From contig JAYSQR010000060.1 in assembly GCA_043721435.1 (NCBI GenBank), positions 1-21,042 on the forward strand: DNA of 21,042 nt. The letters are read 5' to 3'. The first letter of the stretch is position 1; each line of letters begins with the position of its first letter. The notes under the pieces were generated by a model, which was not told the DNA's origin, ran no database searches, and was given only the letters and a program-made list of their open reading frames with translations. This DNA comes from VFJL01 sp043721435. Lineage in GTDB: Bacteria > Pseudomonadota > Gammaproteobacteria > Burkholderiales > Nitrosomonadaceae. This document shows, piece by piece, positions 1 through 8,691 of this stretch. Made by a program: the position numbers and the translations under genes.

Positions 1-48
1 AACGTCTACCACCGCGCCGATACACTGAACAATTTTTCCTTGGTTCAT
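1..48 (-). CDS. atpD: ATP synthase F1 subunit beta, N-terminal fragment (runs off the window)
   Basis: Only the first 16 codons are present, read leftwards from an ATG at 46-48: MNQGKIVQCIGAVVDV. This matches the usual start of proteobacterial AtpD, the catalytic beta subunit of F1. It lies 30 bp downstream of atpG on the same strand, the standard position in atpIBEFHAGDC operons. The catalytic domain lies outside the window, so identity rests on this short N-terminus plus gene order. Confidence 0.93.
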   Translation of the reverse strand, partial: MNQGKIVQCIGAVVDV

Positions 49-78
49 GGTTGTTCCCTAAATGCTAAATCAAAATGT

Positions 79-960
79 TTAAACTGCTGCCGCGCCGCCG
101 ACGATTTCCGACAATTCCTTGGTAATCGCAGCCTGACGGGATTTGTTGTAAATCAGCGTCAATTCATCTATTACGCTACCGGCATTGTCGGATGCAGCTT
201 TCATTGCCACCATCCGCGCCGATTGTTCCGATGCCATATTTTCGGTCAGCGCCTGGTAAATCAGCGCCTCGACATAGCGCACCATGATGTCGTCAATGAC
301 GGGTTTGGCTTCGGGTTCGTAAATGTAATCCCACACACCTTTTTGTCCCTTGGGGCCTTCGCCCCCTCTGAGACGTTCGTCGGAAAGCGGCAGCAACTGC
401 TCCATCACCGGTTCCTGTTTCATGGTGTTGATGAAGCGGGTATAGAAAATATAGACGCGGTCGAAGCGATCCTGGGTATAGCCGTCCAGGATAATTTTCA
501 CCGCGCCAATCAGCTTTGCCAGATCTGGCGCATCCCCCAGACCGATAACATGTGAAATCACGTTGGCACCGAGCCGGTTCATGAAACCAAAACCCTTGTT
601 ACCAATGCAGCAGACCTCAATCTGTTCGCCCTCGCCTTCCCACGCTTTCATTTTGCCTAGCGCCATGCGCAACACGTTGGTGTTGAGACCGCCGCACAAG
701 CCCTTGTCGGAAGTGACCACGACAATGCCGATGCGTTTGACCGTATCCCGCTCTATCAGAAAAGGATGACGATACTCGGTGTTGGCCCGGCTCATGTGTG
801 CTGCAACATTACGGATCTTTTCGCCGTAGGGCCGCGCTTTCTTCATGCGCTCCTGTGCCTTGCGCATTTTGGAAGCTGCTACCATTTCCATGGCGCGCGT
901 GATCTTCTGCGTATTCTTGACGCTTTTGATCTTGTTGCGGATTTCTCTGCTACCGGCCAT
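79..960 (-). CDS. atpG: ATP synthase F1 subunit gamma
   Basis: Encodes 293 residues, the normal length for AtpG, the central rotor stalk that turns inside the alpha3beta3 hexamer and couples proton flow to ATP synthesis on the cytoplasmic face of the inner membrane. The N-terminus MAGSREIRNKIKSVKNTQKI is the conserved N-terminal coiled-coil helix. The C-terminus (YNKSRQAAITKELSEIVGGA) is the other half of the shaft. The start is ATG and the gene follows atpA by 3 bp, so the two are probably translationally coupled. Nothing appears broken. Confidence 0.98.
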   Translation of the reverse strand: MAGSREIRNKIKSVKNTQKITRAMEMVAASKMRKAQERMKKARPYGEKIRNVAAHMSRANTEYRHPFLIERDTVKRIGIVVVTSDKGLCGGLNTNVLRMALGKMKAWEGEGEQIEVCCIGNKGFGFMNRLGANVISHVIGLGDAPDLAKLIGAVKIILDGYTQDRFDRVYIFYTRFINTMKQEPVMEQLLPLSDERLRGGEGPKGQKGVWDYIYEPEAKPVIDDIMVRYVEALIYQALTENMASEQSARMVAMKAASDNAGSVIDELTLIYNKSRQAAITKELSEIVGGAAAV

Positions 961-963
961 CGC

Positions 964-2505
964 TTAATACGTTCCGTTTGTCTTGAAATCCTGGATCGCG
1001 GCGTCAAGCTCTTTCTCGGTCGTGGCGTCGAGGTCTTTGCTGGTTTCAATCTTGTCCATAATGGCGCCGTATTTGCTGCGCATATGGCCTTTCAATGCCG
1101 ATTCGAACGCCAGTGCGCGCTTCACTTCCACGTCGTCCAGATAGCCTTTGTTAACGGCAAACAACGTGAGTGCCATTTCGGATACGCTCAGGGTGGCGTA
1201 TTGCGCCTGCTTCATCAGTTCGGTCACCATTTTGCCGCGTTCCAATTGCTTGCGGGTGGCTTCGTCGAGATCGGAAGCGAACTGCGCAAATGCTGCCAGT
1301 TCACGATACTGCGCCAGCGCCAGACGTACACCGCCGCCTAGTTTCTTGATGACCTTGGTTTGTGCCGCGCCGCCCACGCGCGACACCGAGACCCCGGCAT
1401 TGATCGCAGGGCGGATGCCGGCATTGAACAAGTCGGTTTCCAGAAAAATCTGGCCGTCGGTGATTGAAATCACATTGGTGGGGACGAAAGCAGTTACGTC
1501 ACCAGCCTGGGTCTCGATTACCGGTAATGCGGTCAACGAGCCGGTTTTGCCTTTAACCGTTCCCTTGGTGGCCTTTTCAACGTACGCCGCACTGACACGA
1601 GCGGCACGTTCCAGCAAACGCGAGTGCAAATAAAACACGTCGCCTGGATAAGCTTCGCGACCGGGCGGACGACGCAGCAGCAGTGAAATTTGCCGGTAAG
1701 CCCAGGCCTGTTTGGTCAAGTCGTCATAAATGATGAGCGCGTCTTCACCCTTGTCGCGGAAGTATTCGCCCATGGTGCAGCCGGAATAGGGGGCAATGAA
1801 CTGCATCGCCGCCGATTCAGATGCGGTGGCGGCCACCACGATGGTGTACTCCATCGCGCCGTGCTCTTCCAGTTTGCGTACCACGTTAGCGATGGACGAG
1901 GCTTTCTGCCCGATCGCGACGTAGATGCAAACCATGTTCTCACCCTTCTGGTTGATAATTGCGTCTATCGCCACCGCAGTCTTGCCGGTCTGACGGTCAC
2001 CGATGATCAATTCACGCTGGCCGCGCCCGACAGGAACCATGGCATCAATTGATTTCAGTCCGGTCTGTACCGGTTGATTCACCGATTGACGCCAGATTAC
2101 GCCGGGTGCAATTTTTTCGATTGGTTCCGAGCCTTGCGCGGTTATCGGACCCTTGCCGTCTATCGGCTGTCCCAGCGCGTTGACTACACGGCCCATCAAT
2201 CCCTCGCCTACCGGGACTTCCAGAATGCGGCCAGTACACTTGACGGTATCACCTTCGGTGATGTGCTCGTAGGCGCCCATGATCACCGCGCCAACGGAGT
2301 CACGTTCGAGGTTGAGGGCGAGACCGAAAGTATTGCCGGGAAATTCCAGCATCTCGCCTTGCATTACGTCGGACAGACCGTGAATACGTACGATACCGTC
2401 AGTCACCGAAACGATGGTGCCTTGGGTACGGACTTCCGCAGTAGTGGCGAGTCCTTCGATTCTGCTTTTAATCAGTTCACTGATTTCAGATGGATTTAAC
2501 TGCAT
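964..2505 (-). CDS. atpA: ATP synthase F1 subunit alpha
   Basis: Encodes 513 residues, the usual AtpA length. This is the non-catalytic nucleotide-binding subunit of the F1 hexamer. Visible features: an N-terminal helix that would contact delta, a beta-barrel domain to about residue 95, the P-loop GDRQTGKT at residues 169-176, and the VISITDGQIFLETDLFNAGIRPAINAG region bearing the ATPase alpha/beta signature, including the conserved PAINAG stretch. The C-terminal helical domain is complete. It lies 12 bp downstream of atpH and 3 bp upstream of atpG. Confidence 0.99.
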   Translation of the reverse strand: MQLNPSEISELIKSRIEGLATTAEVRTQGTIVSVTDGIVRIHGLSDVMQGEMLEFPGNTFGLALNLERDSVGAVIMGAYEHITEGDTVKCTGRILEVPVGEGLMGRVVNALGQPIDGKGPITAQGSEPIEKIAPGVIWRQSVNQPVQTGLKSIDAMVPVGRGQRELIIGDRQTGKTAVAIDAIINQKGENMVCIYVAIGQKASSIANVVRKLEEHGAMEYTIVVAATASESAAMQFIAPYSGCTMGEYFRDKGEDALIIYDDLTKQAWAYRQISLLLRRPPGREAYPGDVFYLHSRLLERAARVSAAYVEKATKGTVKGKTGSLTALPVIETQAGDVTAFVPTNVISITDGQIFLETDLFNAGIRPAINAGVSVSRVGGAAQTKVIKKLGGGVRLALAQYRELAAFAQFASDLDEATRKQLERGKMVTELMKQAQYATLSVSEMALTLFAVNKGYLDDVEVKRALAFESALKGHMRSKYGAIMDKIETSKDLDATTEKELDAAIQDFKTNGTY

Positions 2506-2517
2506 TTCAAATAACTC

Positions 2518-3054
2518 CTAGCTTTTAAGGGCAACGGCCATGGCTTCCAATTTGCCGCGCACGGATGCGTCGAGCACTTCGTCACCGATTTCAACTTTCA
2601 CTCCACCGATTAGTTCCGGGTTTACACTTACCTTGGCCTCTATTTTGCGTTTAAACTTGGCCTCGAGGTTTATCACCAAATCCTTCAGTTGCGTGTCACT
2701 CATGGCAAACGCGGAAGTAACATGCGCTTCCAGCACGCCTTCATGTTGCGCCTTCAGTTGTTCGAACAGTTCGCTTACTTGCGGCAGTATTTCGACCCGG
2801 CCGTTTTCCACCAGTAGCAGAACAAAATTGCGGCCTTCGTTGTTGAGCTTGTCGCCACAGATGCTGAGAAGCAGCTCGCTCAGTCGTTTGGCGGGAATTT
2901 TCGGGTCGCCGATCAGGGCGCGAATACGCTCGTCGCCAGCTATCGCAGCTGTGAGCTGCAGCATGTCGGACCAGGCGGGCAGCGCATTATTCGCTCTGGC
3001 CAGCTTGAATACCGCTTCAGCATAGGGCCGTGCAATGGTGCGGGCTTCAGCCAT
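2518..3054 (-). CDS. atpH: ATP synthase F1 subunit delta
   Basis: Encodes 178 residues, the normal length for the delta (OSCP-type) subunit that fixes the peripheral stalk to the top of F1. The N-terminal ARPYAEAVFKLA motif is the family hallmark. The C-terminal part, with LIGGVKVEIGDEVLDASVRGKL, is the conserved domain that binds the b subunits. It begins 3 bp after the atpF stop and ends 12 bp before atpA. Confidence 0.97.
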   Translation of the reverse strand: MAEARTIARPYAEAVFKLARANNALPAWSDMLQLTAAIAGDERIRALIGDPKIPAKRLSELLLSICGDKLNNEGRNFVLLLVENGRVEILPQVSELFEQLKAQHEGVLEAHVTSAFAMSDTQLKDLVINLEAKFKRKIEAKVSVNPELIGGVKVEIGDEVLDASVRGKLEAMAVALKS

Positions 3055-3057
3055 CGC

Positions 3058-3528
3058 TTACAGCTCCGCTTTGATGGATGTGAGCAGATCGGCGTGAGTT
3101 TTGGCGTCTACTTCGCGCCGCAGGATTTTCGCGGCACCTGCCACGGCCAGATCGGCCACGTGCTGACGCAATGTCTCCTTGGCGCGAAACACCTCCTGCT
3201 CGACTTCTGCTTTGGCGCCGATGAGGATGCGGCCGCTTTCATCCTTGGCGGTCCCCTTCGCTTCCTCAATGATCTGGGAAGCACGCTTCTCTGCCTGGGC
3301 AATAATGTCGGCAGCCCGCTGCTTGGCCTCTTTCAGCGCATCGACGGAACGGTGGCTGGCCAACTCCAGTTCATGCTTGCCACGTTCACCCGCTGCCAGA
3401 CCGTCGGCGATGGTTTTCTGGCGGTCTTCAATCGCACGCATCAACGGTGGCCAGACAAATTTGACCGTAAACCAGATGAATATGGCAAAAGCTGCCGCCT
3501 GAGAAAAAAGGGTGAAATTGATGTTCAT
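3058..3528 (-). CDS. atpF: ATP synthase Fo subunit b
   Basis: Encodes 156 residues, the same size as typical proteobacterial b subunits. One membrane-spanning helix covers about residues 5-25 (FSQAAAFAIFIWFTVKFVW). A long, charged, Ala/Glu/Lys-rich coiled coil follows and forms the peripheral stalk dimer. Only one b-type gene is present, as expected for a non-photosynthetic proteobacterium. It lies 36 bp downstream of atpE. Confidence 0.98.
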   Translation of the reverse strand: MNINFTLFSQAAAFAIFIWFTVKFVWPPLMRAIEDRQKTIADGLAAGERGKHELELASHRSVDALKEAKQRAADIIAQAEKRASQIIEEAKGTAKDESGRILIGAKAEVEQEVFRAKETLRQHVADLAVAGAAKILRREVDAKTHADLLTSIKAEL

Positions 3529-3564
3529 GGCTAGCCCCTAATAATGGCACCGAGAGCTGGCATA

Positions 3565-3837
3565 TTATTTGATGACGGCGAGTAGCGGATTGCCGAACGC
3601 AAACAGCATCGCCAGACCAACACCGATAATGAAAGATGCGTCGATTAGCCCGAGCAGCAGGAATACCTTGCCCTGTAGCGTCGGAATCATTTCGGGTTGC
3701 CGGGCGGCTCCCTCCAGGAAGCTGCTACACATAATACCGATGCCGATACAGGCACCGGCTGCACCGAGGCCGATCATCAGGCCGATACCAATGCCCGTGT
3801 AGGCCTGAATCATTGCTAAATATTGCAAATTGTCCAT
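3565..3837 (-). CDS. atpE: ATP synthase Fo subunit c (rotor ring proteolipid)
   Basis: Encodes 90 residues forming two membrane helices. Helix 1 carries the glycine-repeat packing motif (GIGIGLMIGLGAAGACIGIG). The loop has the conserved ARQPE. Helix 2 has the ion-carrying acid at Asp66 in GLIDASFIIGVG. Aspartate, with no obvious sodium-binding Gln/Thr set, argues for a proton-driven ring; this is an inference from motif knowledge. The spacers on both sides (57 bp after atpB, 36 bp before atpF) are longer than elsewhere in the operon, as is common around the highly translated c subunit. Confidence 0.98.
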   Translation of the reverse strand: MDNLQYLAMIQAYTGIGIGLMIGLGAAGACIGIGIMCSSFLEGAARQPEMIPTLQGKVFLLLGLIDASFIIGVGLAMLFAFGNPLLAVIK

Positions 3838-3894
3838 TTTGTTTTCCTCTCGTCGTGGTGGATAGTAATGATAAGTAAATATTAAGATAAAAAA

Positions 3895-4701
3895 TCAGTG
3901 TGATTCATGAGCCATGGAAAGGTAGACCACCGTCAGCATCATGAAAATAAATGCCTGCAAGGTAATGATCAGAATATGGAAAATCGCCCATCCTGCGCCA
4001 AGCATTGTGCCGAACACGGTGCCGGCCAGACCAGTGGCAGCCCACATACCGATCAGTAGAAAAATGATTTCACCAGCGTAGATATTGCCGTAGAGACGCA
4101 AGGAATGGGACAGCGGCTTGGAGACATATTCGACCAGGTTGAACAGCAGGTTAACTGGCCACAACAGGGGATTCTTGCCGAACGGAGTGCACACCAGCTC
4201 GTGTATCCAGCCGCCCAATCCCTTGACCTTGATGTTGAAAAAAATCATCAGCAACCATACCGACAGCGCCAGTGCAAAAGTAGCGTTGATGTCGGTAGTG
4301 GGTACGCTGCGCCAGTTGTGCAGGCCCAGCAGCTCGTAGAGCAACGCCATGATATCTATCGGTAGCAGATCCATTGCATTCATCATGAGCACCCACACAA
4401 ACACTGTGAGTGCTGCCGGAGCAACAAACGCGTGACGGTCACCGTGAAAAGTACTTTTAACCTGGTCGTCGATGAATTCAACAGCCAGCTCGACAAATGC
4501 CTGGCGCTTGCCGGGAACTCCGGAGGTTGCGCCGCGCACCACTGACCACAAGAAGCCGAAGCTGAGGATGCCCAGCAGCAGCGACATTACCAACGTGTCA
4601 ACATGCAGCGTCCAGAACGCGCCTTCGCCAACTGAGCTAGTCATGTTGGTGAGGTGGTGAGTCATGTACGATGTGGGGGTGAGTTCCGCGCCTGAAGCCA
4701 T
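3895..4701 (-). CDS. atpB: ATP synthase Fo subunit a
   Basis: Encodes 268 residues with five or six membrane helices. It forms the stator half-channels that pass protons to the c ring. The essential arginine is Arg202 in KPLSHSLRLYGNIYAGE, equivalent to Arg210 of E. coli. The C-terminal helix with TLQAFIFMMLTVVYLSMAHE is also typical. It starts at an ATG 22 bp after atpI and is followed by atpE after 57 bp. Confidence 0.98.
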   Translation of the reverse strand: MASGAELTPTSYMTHHLTNMTSSVGEGAFWTLHVDTLVMSLLLGILSFGFLWSVVRGATSGVPGKRQAFVELAVEFIDDQVKSTFHGDRHAFVAPAALTVFVWVLMMNAMDLLPIDIMALLYELLGLHNWRSVPTTDINATFALALSVWLLMIFFNIKVKGLGGWIHELVCTPFGKNPLLWPVNLLFNLVEYVSKPLSHSLRLYGNIYAGEIIFLLIGMWAATGLAGTVFGTMLGAGWAIFHILIITLQAFIFMMLTVVYLSMAHESH

Positions 4702-4723
4702 TGTTATTTAGTGCCTGCTAAAA

Positions 4724-5116
4724 CTATTTAATCTGTGGGGCCACTCTTGTATCGTCCGGGGCAAACAACGCCATGCCGAAGACCAGGACAGTGATGGCGA
4801 ATGTTCCAATGAAGCTTACCGCAATAACATCCTTGTAAAACGTCAGCACCAGCCAGAGCAGAGCTATCATGGTCACGATCTTTACCGCTTCCGCCCGCAA
4901 TGCGGTTTTCAGCGCCCCGCTTATGGTAACGCCATGGTAGCGCGAGACAATTGTTGCATAAGCGGCAGCGGCGACAATGCTCACTACCCCTCCCAGAAAC
5001 GCCGAGACTGCACCGTGAAATCCCCATAACGGGGCGAGGATCAGTGCCATCACCACGGTGACGATCAATTGCCAGCGCATGATGGTGCGTACCGGTTTGC
5101 TTCGTATCCAAGGCAT
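4724..5116 (-). CDS. atpI: ATP synthase accessory protein AtpI (UncI family)
   Basis: Encodes 130 residues with four hydrophobic segments and little else, as in AtpI/UncI. The family is thought to help assemble or stabilise the c ring and is not part of the final enzyme. Sequence conservation is weak, so the call relies on size, hydrophobic pattern and position as the first gene of the operon, directly before atpB. The ATG is at 5114-5116. A second long reading frame overlaps it in another frame but has no membrane pattern and is an artefact. Confidence 0.9.
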   Translation of the reverse strand: MPWIRSKPVRTIMRWQLIVTVVMALILAPLWGFHGAVSAFLGGVVSIVAAAAYATIVSRYHGVTISGALKTALRAEAVKIVTMIALLWLVLTFYKDVIAVSFIGTFAITVLVFGMALFAPDDTRVAPQIK

Positions 5117-5250
5117 ATTCGGCGTCTATCAGAAAAACTGAACTGCTTGGTGTGATACTGAGGATGCTGAAAGTGTGCTTTCAGATGAGTTGCGTTTTTT
5201 CATTCCCCGAACCAGTGCTTATCCTCTGTTCCCCGGCACCAAGCCGGAGC

Positions 5251-5279
5251 AGTAAAGCTCAACGTTGTCTGTATTTCAA
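5251..5279 (-). promoter_or_regulatory. Candidate sigma70 promoter of the atp operon
   Basis: On the minus strand TTGAAA (5274-5279) is separated by 17 bp from TTTACT (5251-5256). The -35 box matches 5 of 6 consensus bases and the -10 box 4 of 6. The untranslated leader to atpI would be about 130 nt. It contains a short CCGGC/GCCGG stem-loop (5232-5246) with no U-tract, so it is not an intrinsic terminator. The remaining bases between atpI and pilU (5117-5415) show no gene I can support. Confidence 0.35.
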
Positions 5280-5415
5280 AATACGCGGATTTTAATCTGT
5301 CTGAGCACGCCAGTCAATGGGAGATCTCTTCTGGGAAGATACAAGTTTGAACCAGAAAGATATATTTTCGGCAGTACCTGTGTCGAGTTTGCGGTGAGCG
5401 ATGAATGCGTGCAGG

Positions 5416-6576
5416 TCAGCTGAACTTCAAATGTTCAATTCCCGAACTCAGGTCCCGATCCTTTGCTTCCGCCCCCTGGAGTTTGATTTGCAAGCGCAAT
5501 TCATTCATGGAATCGGCGTTCCTCAAGGCATCCTCGTAACTGATTTTGCCGGCCTCGTACAACTCAAACAGCGCCGTGTCAAAGGTCTGCATCCCGAGCT
5601 CGCGGGATTTTTTCATGATTTCCTTGATCTCGTGAACCTCACCCTTGAAGATCAGATCGGAGATCAGCGGGGAATTGAGCATGATTTCAATTGCCGCCGT
5701 TCGTCCTTCGCCCCCTTTTAACGGCAGCAATCGCTGGGCCACCACCGCCTTCAAATTCAACGATAAATCCATCAGCAGTTGCGCCCTACGTTCTTCCGGA
5801 AAGAAATTGATGATGCGGTCGAGCGCCTGGTTGGCGCTGTTGGCATGCAGCGTACCCATGCACAAGTGACCGGTTTCGGCGAAGGCGATAGCGTGCTCCA
5901 TGGTTTCACGTTCGCGGATCTCGCCAATCAGAATTACATCCGGTGCCTGGCGCAGAGTATTTTTCAGCGCGGATTCCCACGAATCCGTATCTACCCCCAC
6001 TTCGCGCTGGGTTATCACGCAATTAATGTGCTCATGCACGAATTCCACTGGATCTTCAATGGTAATGATATGGCCGTGACTGTTTTTGTTGCGGTAGCCG
6101 ATCATCGCCGCGAGTGAAGTGGATTTGCCCGAACCGGTGCCGCCGACGAAAATCACCAAGCCGCGCTTGCTCATCACCACATCTTTCAATATCGGTGGCA
6201 ATCCCAGCGCATCAAATTCCGGGATCGCGGTAGTGATGGTGCGCAGCACCAGACCCACGCGTTGTTGCTGGACGAAAGCATTGACGCGGAAGCGCCCAAT
6301 CCCGGGTGGATGGATGGCAAAGTTACACTCCTTGCCCGCTTCGAATCCTGCTGCCTGTTTATCGTTCATGATGGCGCGCGCCAACTCAGCAGTGTGTTGC
6401 GGCGTCAATGGTTGACTGGATACCGGAGTCATTTCTCCGTCCACCTTGAAGGCAGGAGGGAAACCGGCAGTAATGAACATGTCCGAGGCTTTTTTGCTGA
6501 GCATCAGACGCAGCAGATCAAAGATGAATTTTGTTGCCCGATCTGTTGTTTGATCCGTCGTTGGGTCTTGTTCCAT
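5416..6576 (-). CDS. pilU: Type IV pilus twitching motility ATPase PilU
   Basis: Encodes 386 residues, typical of PilU, the PilT-dependent accessory retraction ATPase at the base of type IV pili. The N-terminal PAS-like region carries KKASDMFITAGFPP. The Walker A motif GGTGSGKS is at residues 145-152, followed by the Asp box TIEDPVEFVHEH, the Walker B region DVILIGEIRERET and the His box AETGHLCMGTLHANSA. The C-terminal tail after LFELYEAGKISYEDAL is longer than in PilT, as is usual for PilU. It lies 40 bp downstream of pilT in the same operon. Confidence 0.96.
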   Translation of the reverse strand: MEQDPTTDQTTDRATKFIFDLLRLMLSKKASDMFITAGFPPAFKVDGEMTPVSSQPLTPQHTAELARAIMNDKQAAGFEAGKECNFAIHPPGIGRFRVNAFVQQQRVGLVLRTITTAIPEFDALGLPPILKDVVMSKRGLVIFVGGTGSGKSTSLAAMIGYRNKNSHGHIITIEDPVEFVHEHINCVITQREVGVDTDSWESALKNTLRQAPDVILIGEIRERETMEHAIAFAETGHLCMGTLHANSANQALDRIINFFPEERRAQLLMDLSLNLKAVVAQRLLPLKGGEGRTAAIEIMLNSPLISDLIFKGEVHEIKEIMKKSRELGMQTFDTALFELYEAGKISYEDALRNADSMNELRLQIKLQGAEAKDRDLSSGIEHLKFS

Positions 6577-6616
6577 GAGTTACTCCTGCATTTCTCAAAA
6601 CCAGGGTCGGATAACA

Positions 6617-7660
6617 TCAGCCTGGGAAATTGTCCTTGTTCATGGCCTTGGTACGGGCTTCCGCGTTGGAAATAATATTACGTTTCACCAGATCTGTCAG
6701 ATTCTGATCCAGCGTCTGCATGCCTACGCTCTGACTGGTCTGGATAGTCGAGTACATTTGCGCCACTTTCGCTTCACGGATCAAATTGCGGATCGCCGGG
6801 GTGCCGATCATGATCTCATGTGCTGCCACCCGGCCGGTGCCATCCTTGGTCTTGAGCAGCGCCTGCGAAATTACCGCACGCAGGGATTCTGACAGCATGG
6901 CGCGCACCATTTCTTTTTCTTCTGCCGGAAACACATCAATGATCCGGTCGATGGTCTTGGCGGCGGAGCTGGTATGCAGTGTGCCGAACACCAGATGGCC
7001 GGTTTCCGCTGCCGTCATGGCCAGATGAATGGTTTCCAGATCGCGCATCTCGCCCACCAGAATGATATCGGGGTCTTCGCGCAGCGCCGAACGCAATGCA
7101 TTGGCAAAGCTCCGGCTGTCACGACCGATTTCACGCTGATTGATGAGACATTTCTTGCTTTCGTGGACGAATTCGATCGGATCTTCCAGTGTCAGAATAT
7201 GGCCGTGTTGACTCTCGTTGATATCATTGATCATTGCTGCCAGGGTGGTGGACTTGCCGGAGCCGGTAGGGCCGGTTATCAGCACCACACCGCGCGGTTG
7301 TTTGGCGATTTCAGCAAAAATTTTCGGTGCTTTCAGTTCTTCCAGGCTCAATACTTTCGACGGAATGGTGCGCATCACCGAGGCGGCGCCGCGCTGGGTA
7401 TTGAACGCATTCACCCGGAAGCGCGCTAGATTGGGTACGGCGAAAGAAAAATCGCACTCCAGATTTTCCTCATAGAATTTGCGCTGGCTGTCGTTCATGA
7501 TGTCATACACCATGTCGTGCACATCCTTGTGCTCCATCACCGGCAAATTGATGCGCCTGATCTCGCCGTGCACCCGGATCATCGGCGGCATGCCCGCAGA
7601 CAGATGCAGATCCGAGGCTTTATTCTTGACCACGAAAGCGAGTAGCTCTACTATATTCAT
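6617..7660 (-). CDS. pilT: Type IV pilus twitching motility ATPase PilT
   Basis: Encodes 347 residues, the standard PilT length. This is the hexameric secretion-type ATPase that depolymerises pili for twitching motility. Visible motifs: KNKASDLHLSAGMPP near the N-terminus, Walker A GPTGSGKST (130-138), Asp box TLEDPIEFVH (157-166), Walker B DPDIILVGEMRDLET, His box AETGHLVFGTLHT, and the AIRNLIRE motif that is specific to PilT and needed for retraction. It is divergent from yggS across 56 bp. The pilU-pilT/yggS arrangement is conserved in many proteobacteria. Confidence 0.98.
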   Translation of the reverse strand: MNIVELLAFVVKNKASDLHLSAGMPPMIRVHGEIRRINLPVMEHKDVHDMVYDIMNDSQRKFYEENLECDFSFAVPNLARFRVNAFNTQRGAASVMRTIPSKVLSLEELKAPKIFAEIAKQPRGVVLITGPTGSGKSTTLAAMINDINESQHGHILTLEDPIEFVHESKKCLINQREIGRDSRSFANALRSALREDPDIILVGEMRDLETIHLAMTAAETGHLVFGTLHTSSAAKTIDRIIDVFPAEEKEMVRAMLSESLRAVISQALLKTKDGTGRVAAHEIMIGTPAIRNLIREAKVAQMYSTIQTSQSVGMQTLDQNLTDLVKRNIISNAEARTKAMNKDNFPG

Positions 7661-7716
7661 CGTGATGCTCCGTCAGACGTGAGCCAATTCAGGGACGTGG
7701 GACAACCGCGCAGATT

Positions 7717-8439
7717 ATGACAACAATCGCCTCAAGCTTGCAAGCCGTAAATGCCCGCATCGCCAGAGTTGCACAATCCGTCGGCCGCCAACCGGACGAG
7801 ATTACCCTGCTGGCAGCGAGCAAGACCAATCCTGCCGAGGCCGTACGGGAGGCATGGCTCGCCGGGCAAACCATTTTTGGTGAGAATTATTTGCAGGAGG
7901 CGCTGTCAAAAATACCCGCTCTTGCCGATTTGCCAATCGAATGGCATTTCATCGGCCCGATCCAAAGCAATAAGACCAAACGCATTGCAGAGAATTTTGC
8001 CTGGGTTCACAGTGTGGACAGAGCAAAAATTGCCGACCGCTTGTCGAAAGACCGATCTGAATCACTGCCGCTGCTGCAAATCTGCCTGCAAGTGAACGTG
8101 AGCGGGGAAGATAGTAAAAGCGGGGTGGCGCCTGAAGAATTGGCGGCTCTGGCAGCTCATGTCGTTAGCCTGCCCCACCTGAAATTGCGCGGATTGATGG
8201 CCGTTCCTGAGCTCACTACTGCCACTGCCCTGCAGCGCAGCCAGTTTCACCTGTTGCGGGAACTGTATGATCAGCTCAAGCGGGATGGCTACGAACTCGA
8301 CACCCTTTCCATGGGGATGTCAGAAGATATGGATATTGCCATTGCCGAAGGCGCGACCATGGTACGCGTGGGCACGGCGATTTTCGGGCCAAGGCGCTAC
8401 CCTATACCGGAGGAGCTTGCTGCCCGCGCTGCCCGGTGA
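7717..8439 (+). CDS. yggS: YggS/PROSC family pyridoxal phosphate homeostasis protein
   Basis: Encodes 240 residues forming a single TIM-barrel PLP-binding domain. The family binds PLP and buffers its level and that of amino and keto acids; no catalytic activity is established. The PLP lysine is Lys36 in LLAASKTNPAEAV. Further family motifs are FGENYLQEAL, WHFIGPIQSNK (76-86) and SMGMSEDMDIAIAEGATMVRVGTAIFG. The ATG has no strong Shine-Dalgarno sequence. proC often follows yggS, but here a convergent ferredoxin gene does, and its 3' end overlaps the last 38 bp. Confidence 0.96.
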   Translation: MTTIASSLQAVNARIARVAQSVGRQPDEITLLAASKTNPAEAVREAWLAGQTIFGENYLQEALSKIPALADLPIEWHFIGPIQSNKTKRIAENFAWVHSVDRAKIADRLSKDRSESLPLLQICLQVNVSGEDSKSGVAPEELAALAAHVVSLPHLKLRGLMAVPELTTATALQRSQFHLLRELYDQLKRDGYELDTLSMGMSEDMDIAIAEGATMVRVGTAIFGPRRYPIPEELAARAAR

Positions 8440-8674
8440 GTGCAAGATACTTGTCTTGCAACTGTTCTTTGGTCTCAACGTTGTCCGGATTGATGATGAT
8501 ACAGTCTACCGGACACACTTCGATGCATTGCGGCGTGTCGTAATGCCCCACGCACTCGGTGCATAGAGCGGAGTTGATGAGGTAGATTTCCGCACCTTGC
8601 GAAATCGCATCATTAGGACACTCCGGCTCGCATACGTCGCAGTTGATGCACTCGTCGGTAATTATCAGAGCCAA
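8402..8674 (-). CDS. fdx: 2[4Fe-4S] ferredoxin, Allochromatium (Alvin)/YfhL type
   Basis: Encodes 90 residues with nine cysteines: C9, C12, C15, C19, C38, C41, C50, C54 and C58. This gives CxxCxxCxxxCP, then CxxC, an eight-residue insert and CxxxCPxxxC. The insert and the C-terminal helical extension mark the Alvin type, low-potential electron carriers. The start is a TTG (8672-8674) with GGGAAG six bases upstream; no ATG fits before the first cluster. It lies 17 bp downstream of coaD, a linkage common in proteobacteria, but its redox partner is not evident. Confidence 0.94.
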   Translation of the reverse strand: MALIITDECINCDVCEPECPNDAISQGAEIYLINSALCTECVGHYDTPQCIEVCPVDCIIINPDNVETKEQLQDKYLALTGQRGQQAPPV

Positions 8675-8691
8675 ATCAATCTTCCCAAGAA

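Noticed and set aside
5129..5203. Possible 24-codon leader peptide upstream of atpI on the minus strand (MKKRNSSESTLSASS...)
   Set aside because: The only purine run (GGGGA) sits one base from the ATG, too close for a ribosome binding site. The peptide matches nothing I recognise, and the frame is short enough to occur by chance.
5232..5246. Intrinsic terminator in the atpI leader
   Set aside because: The CCGGC/GCCGG stem is only 5 bp and is not followed by a U-tract on either strand.
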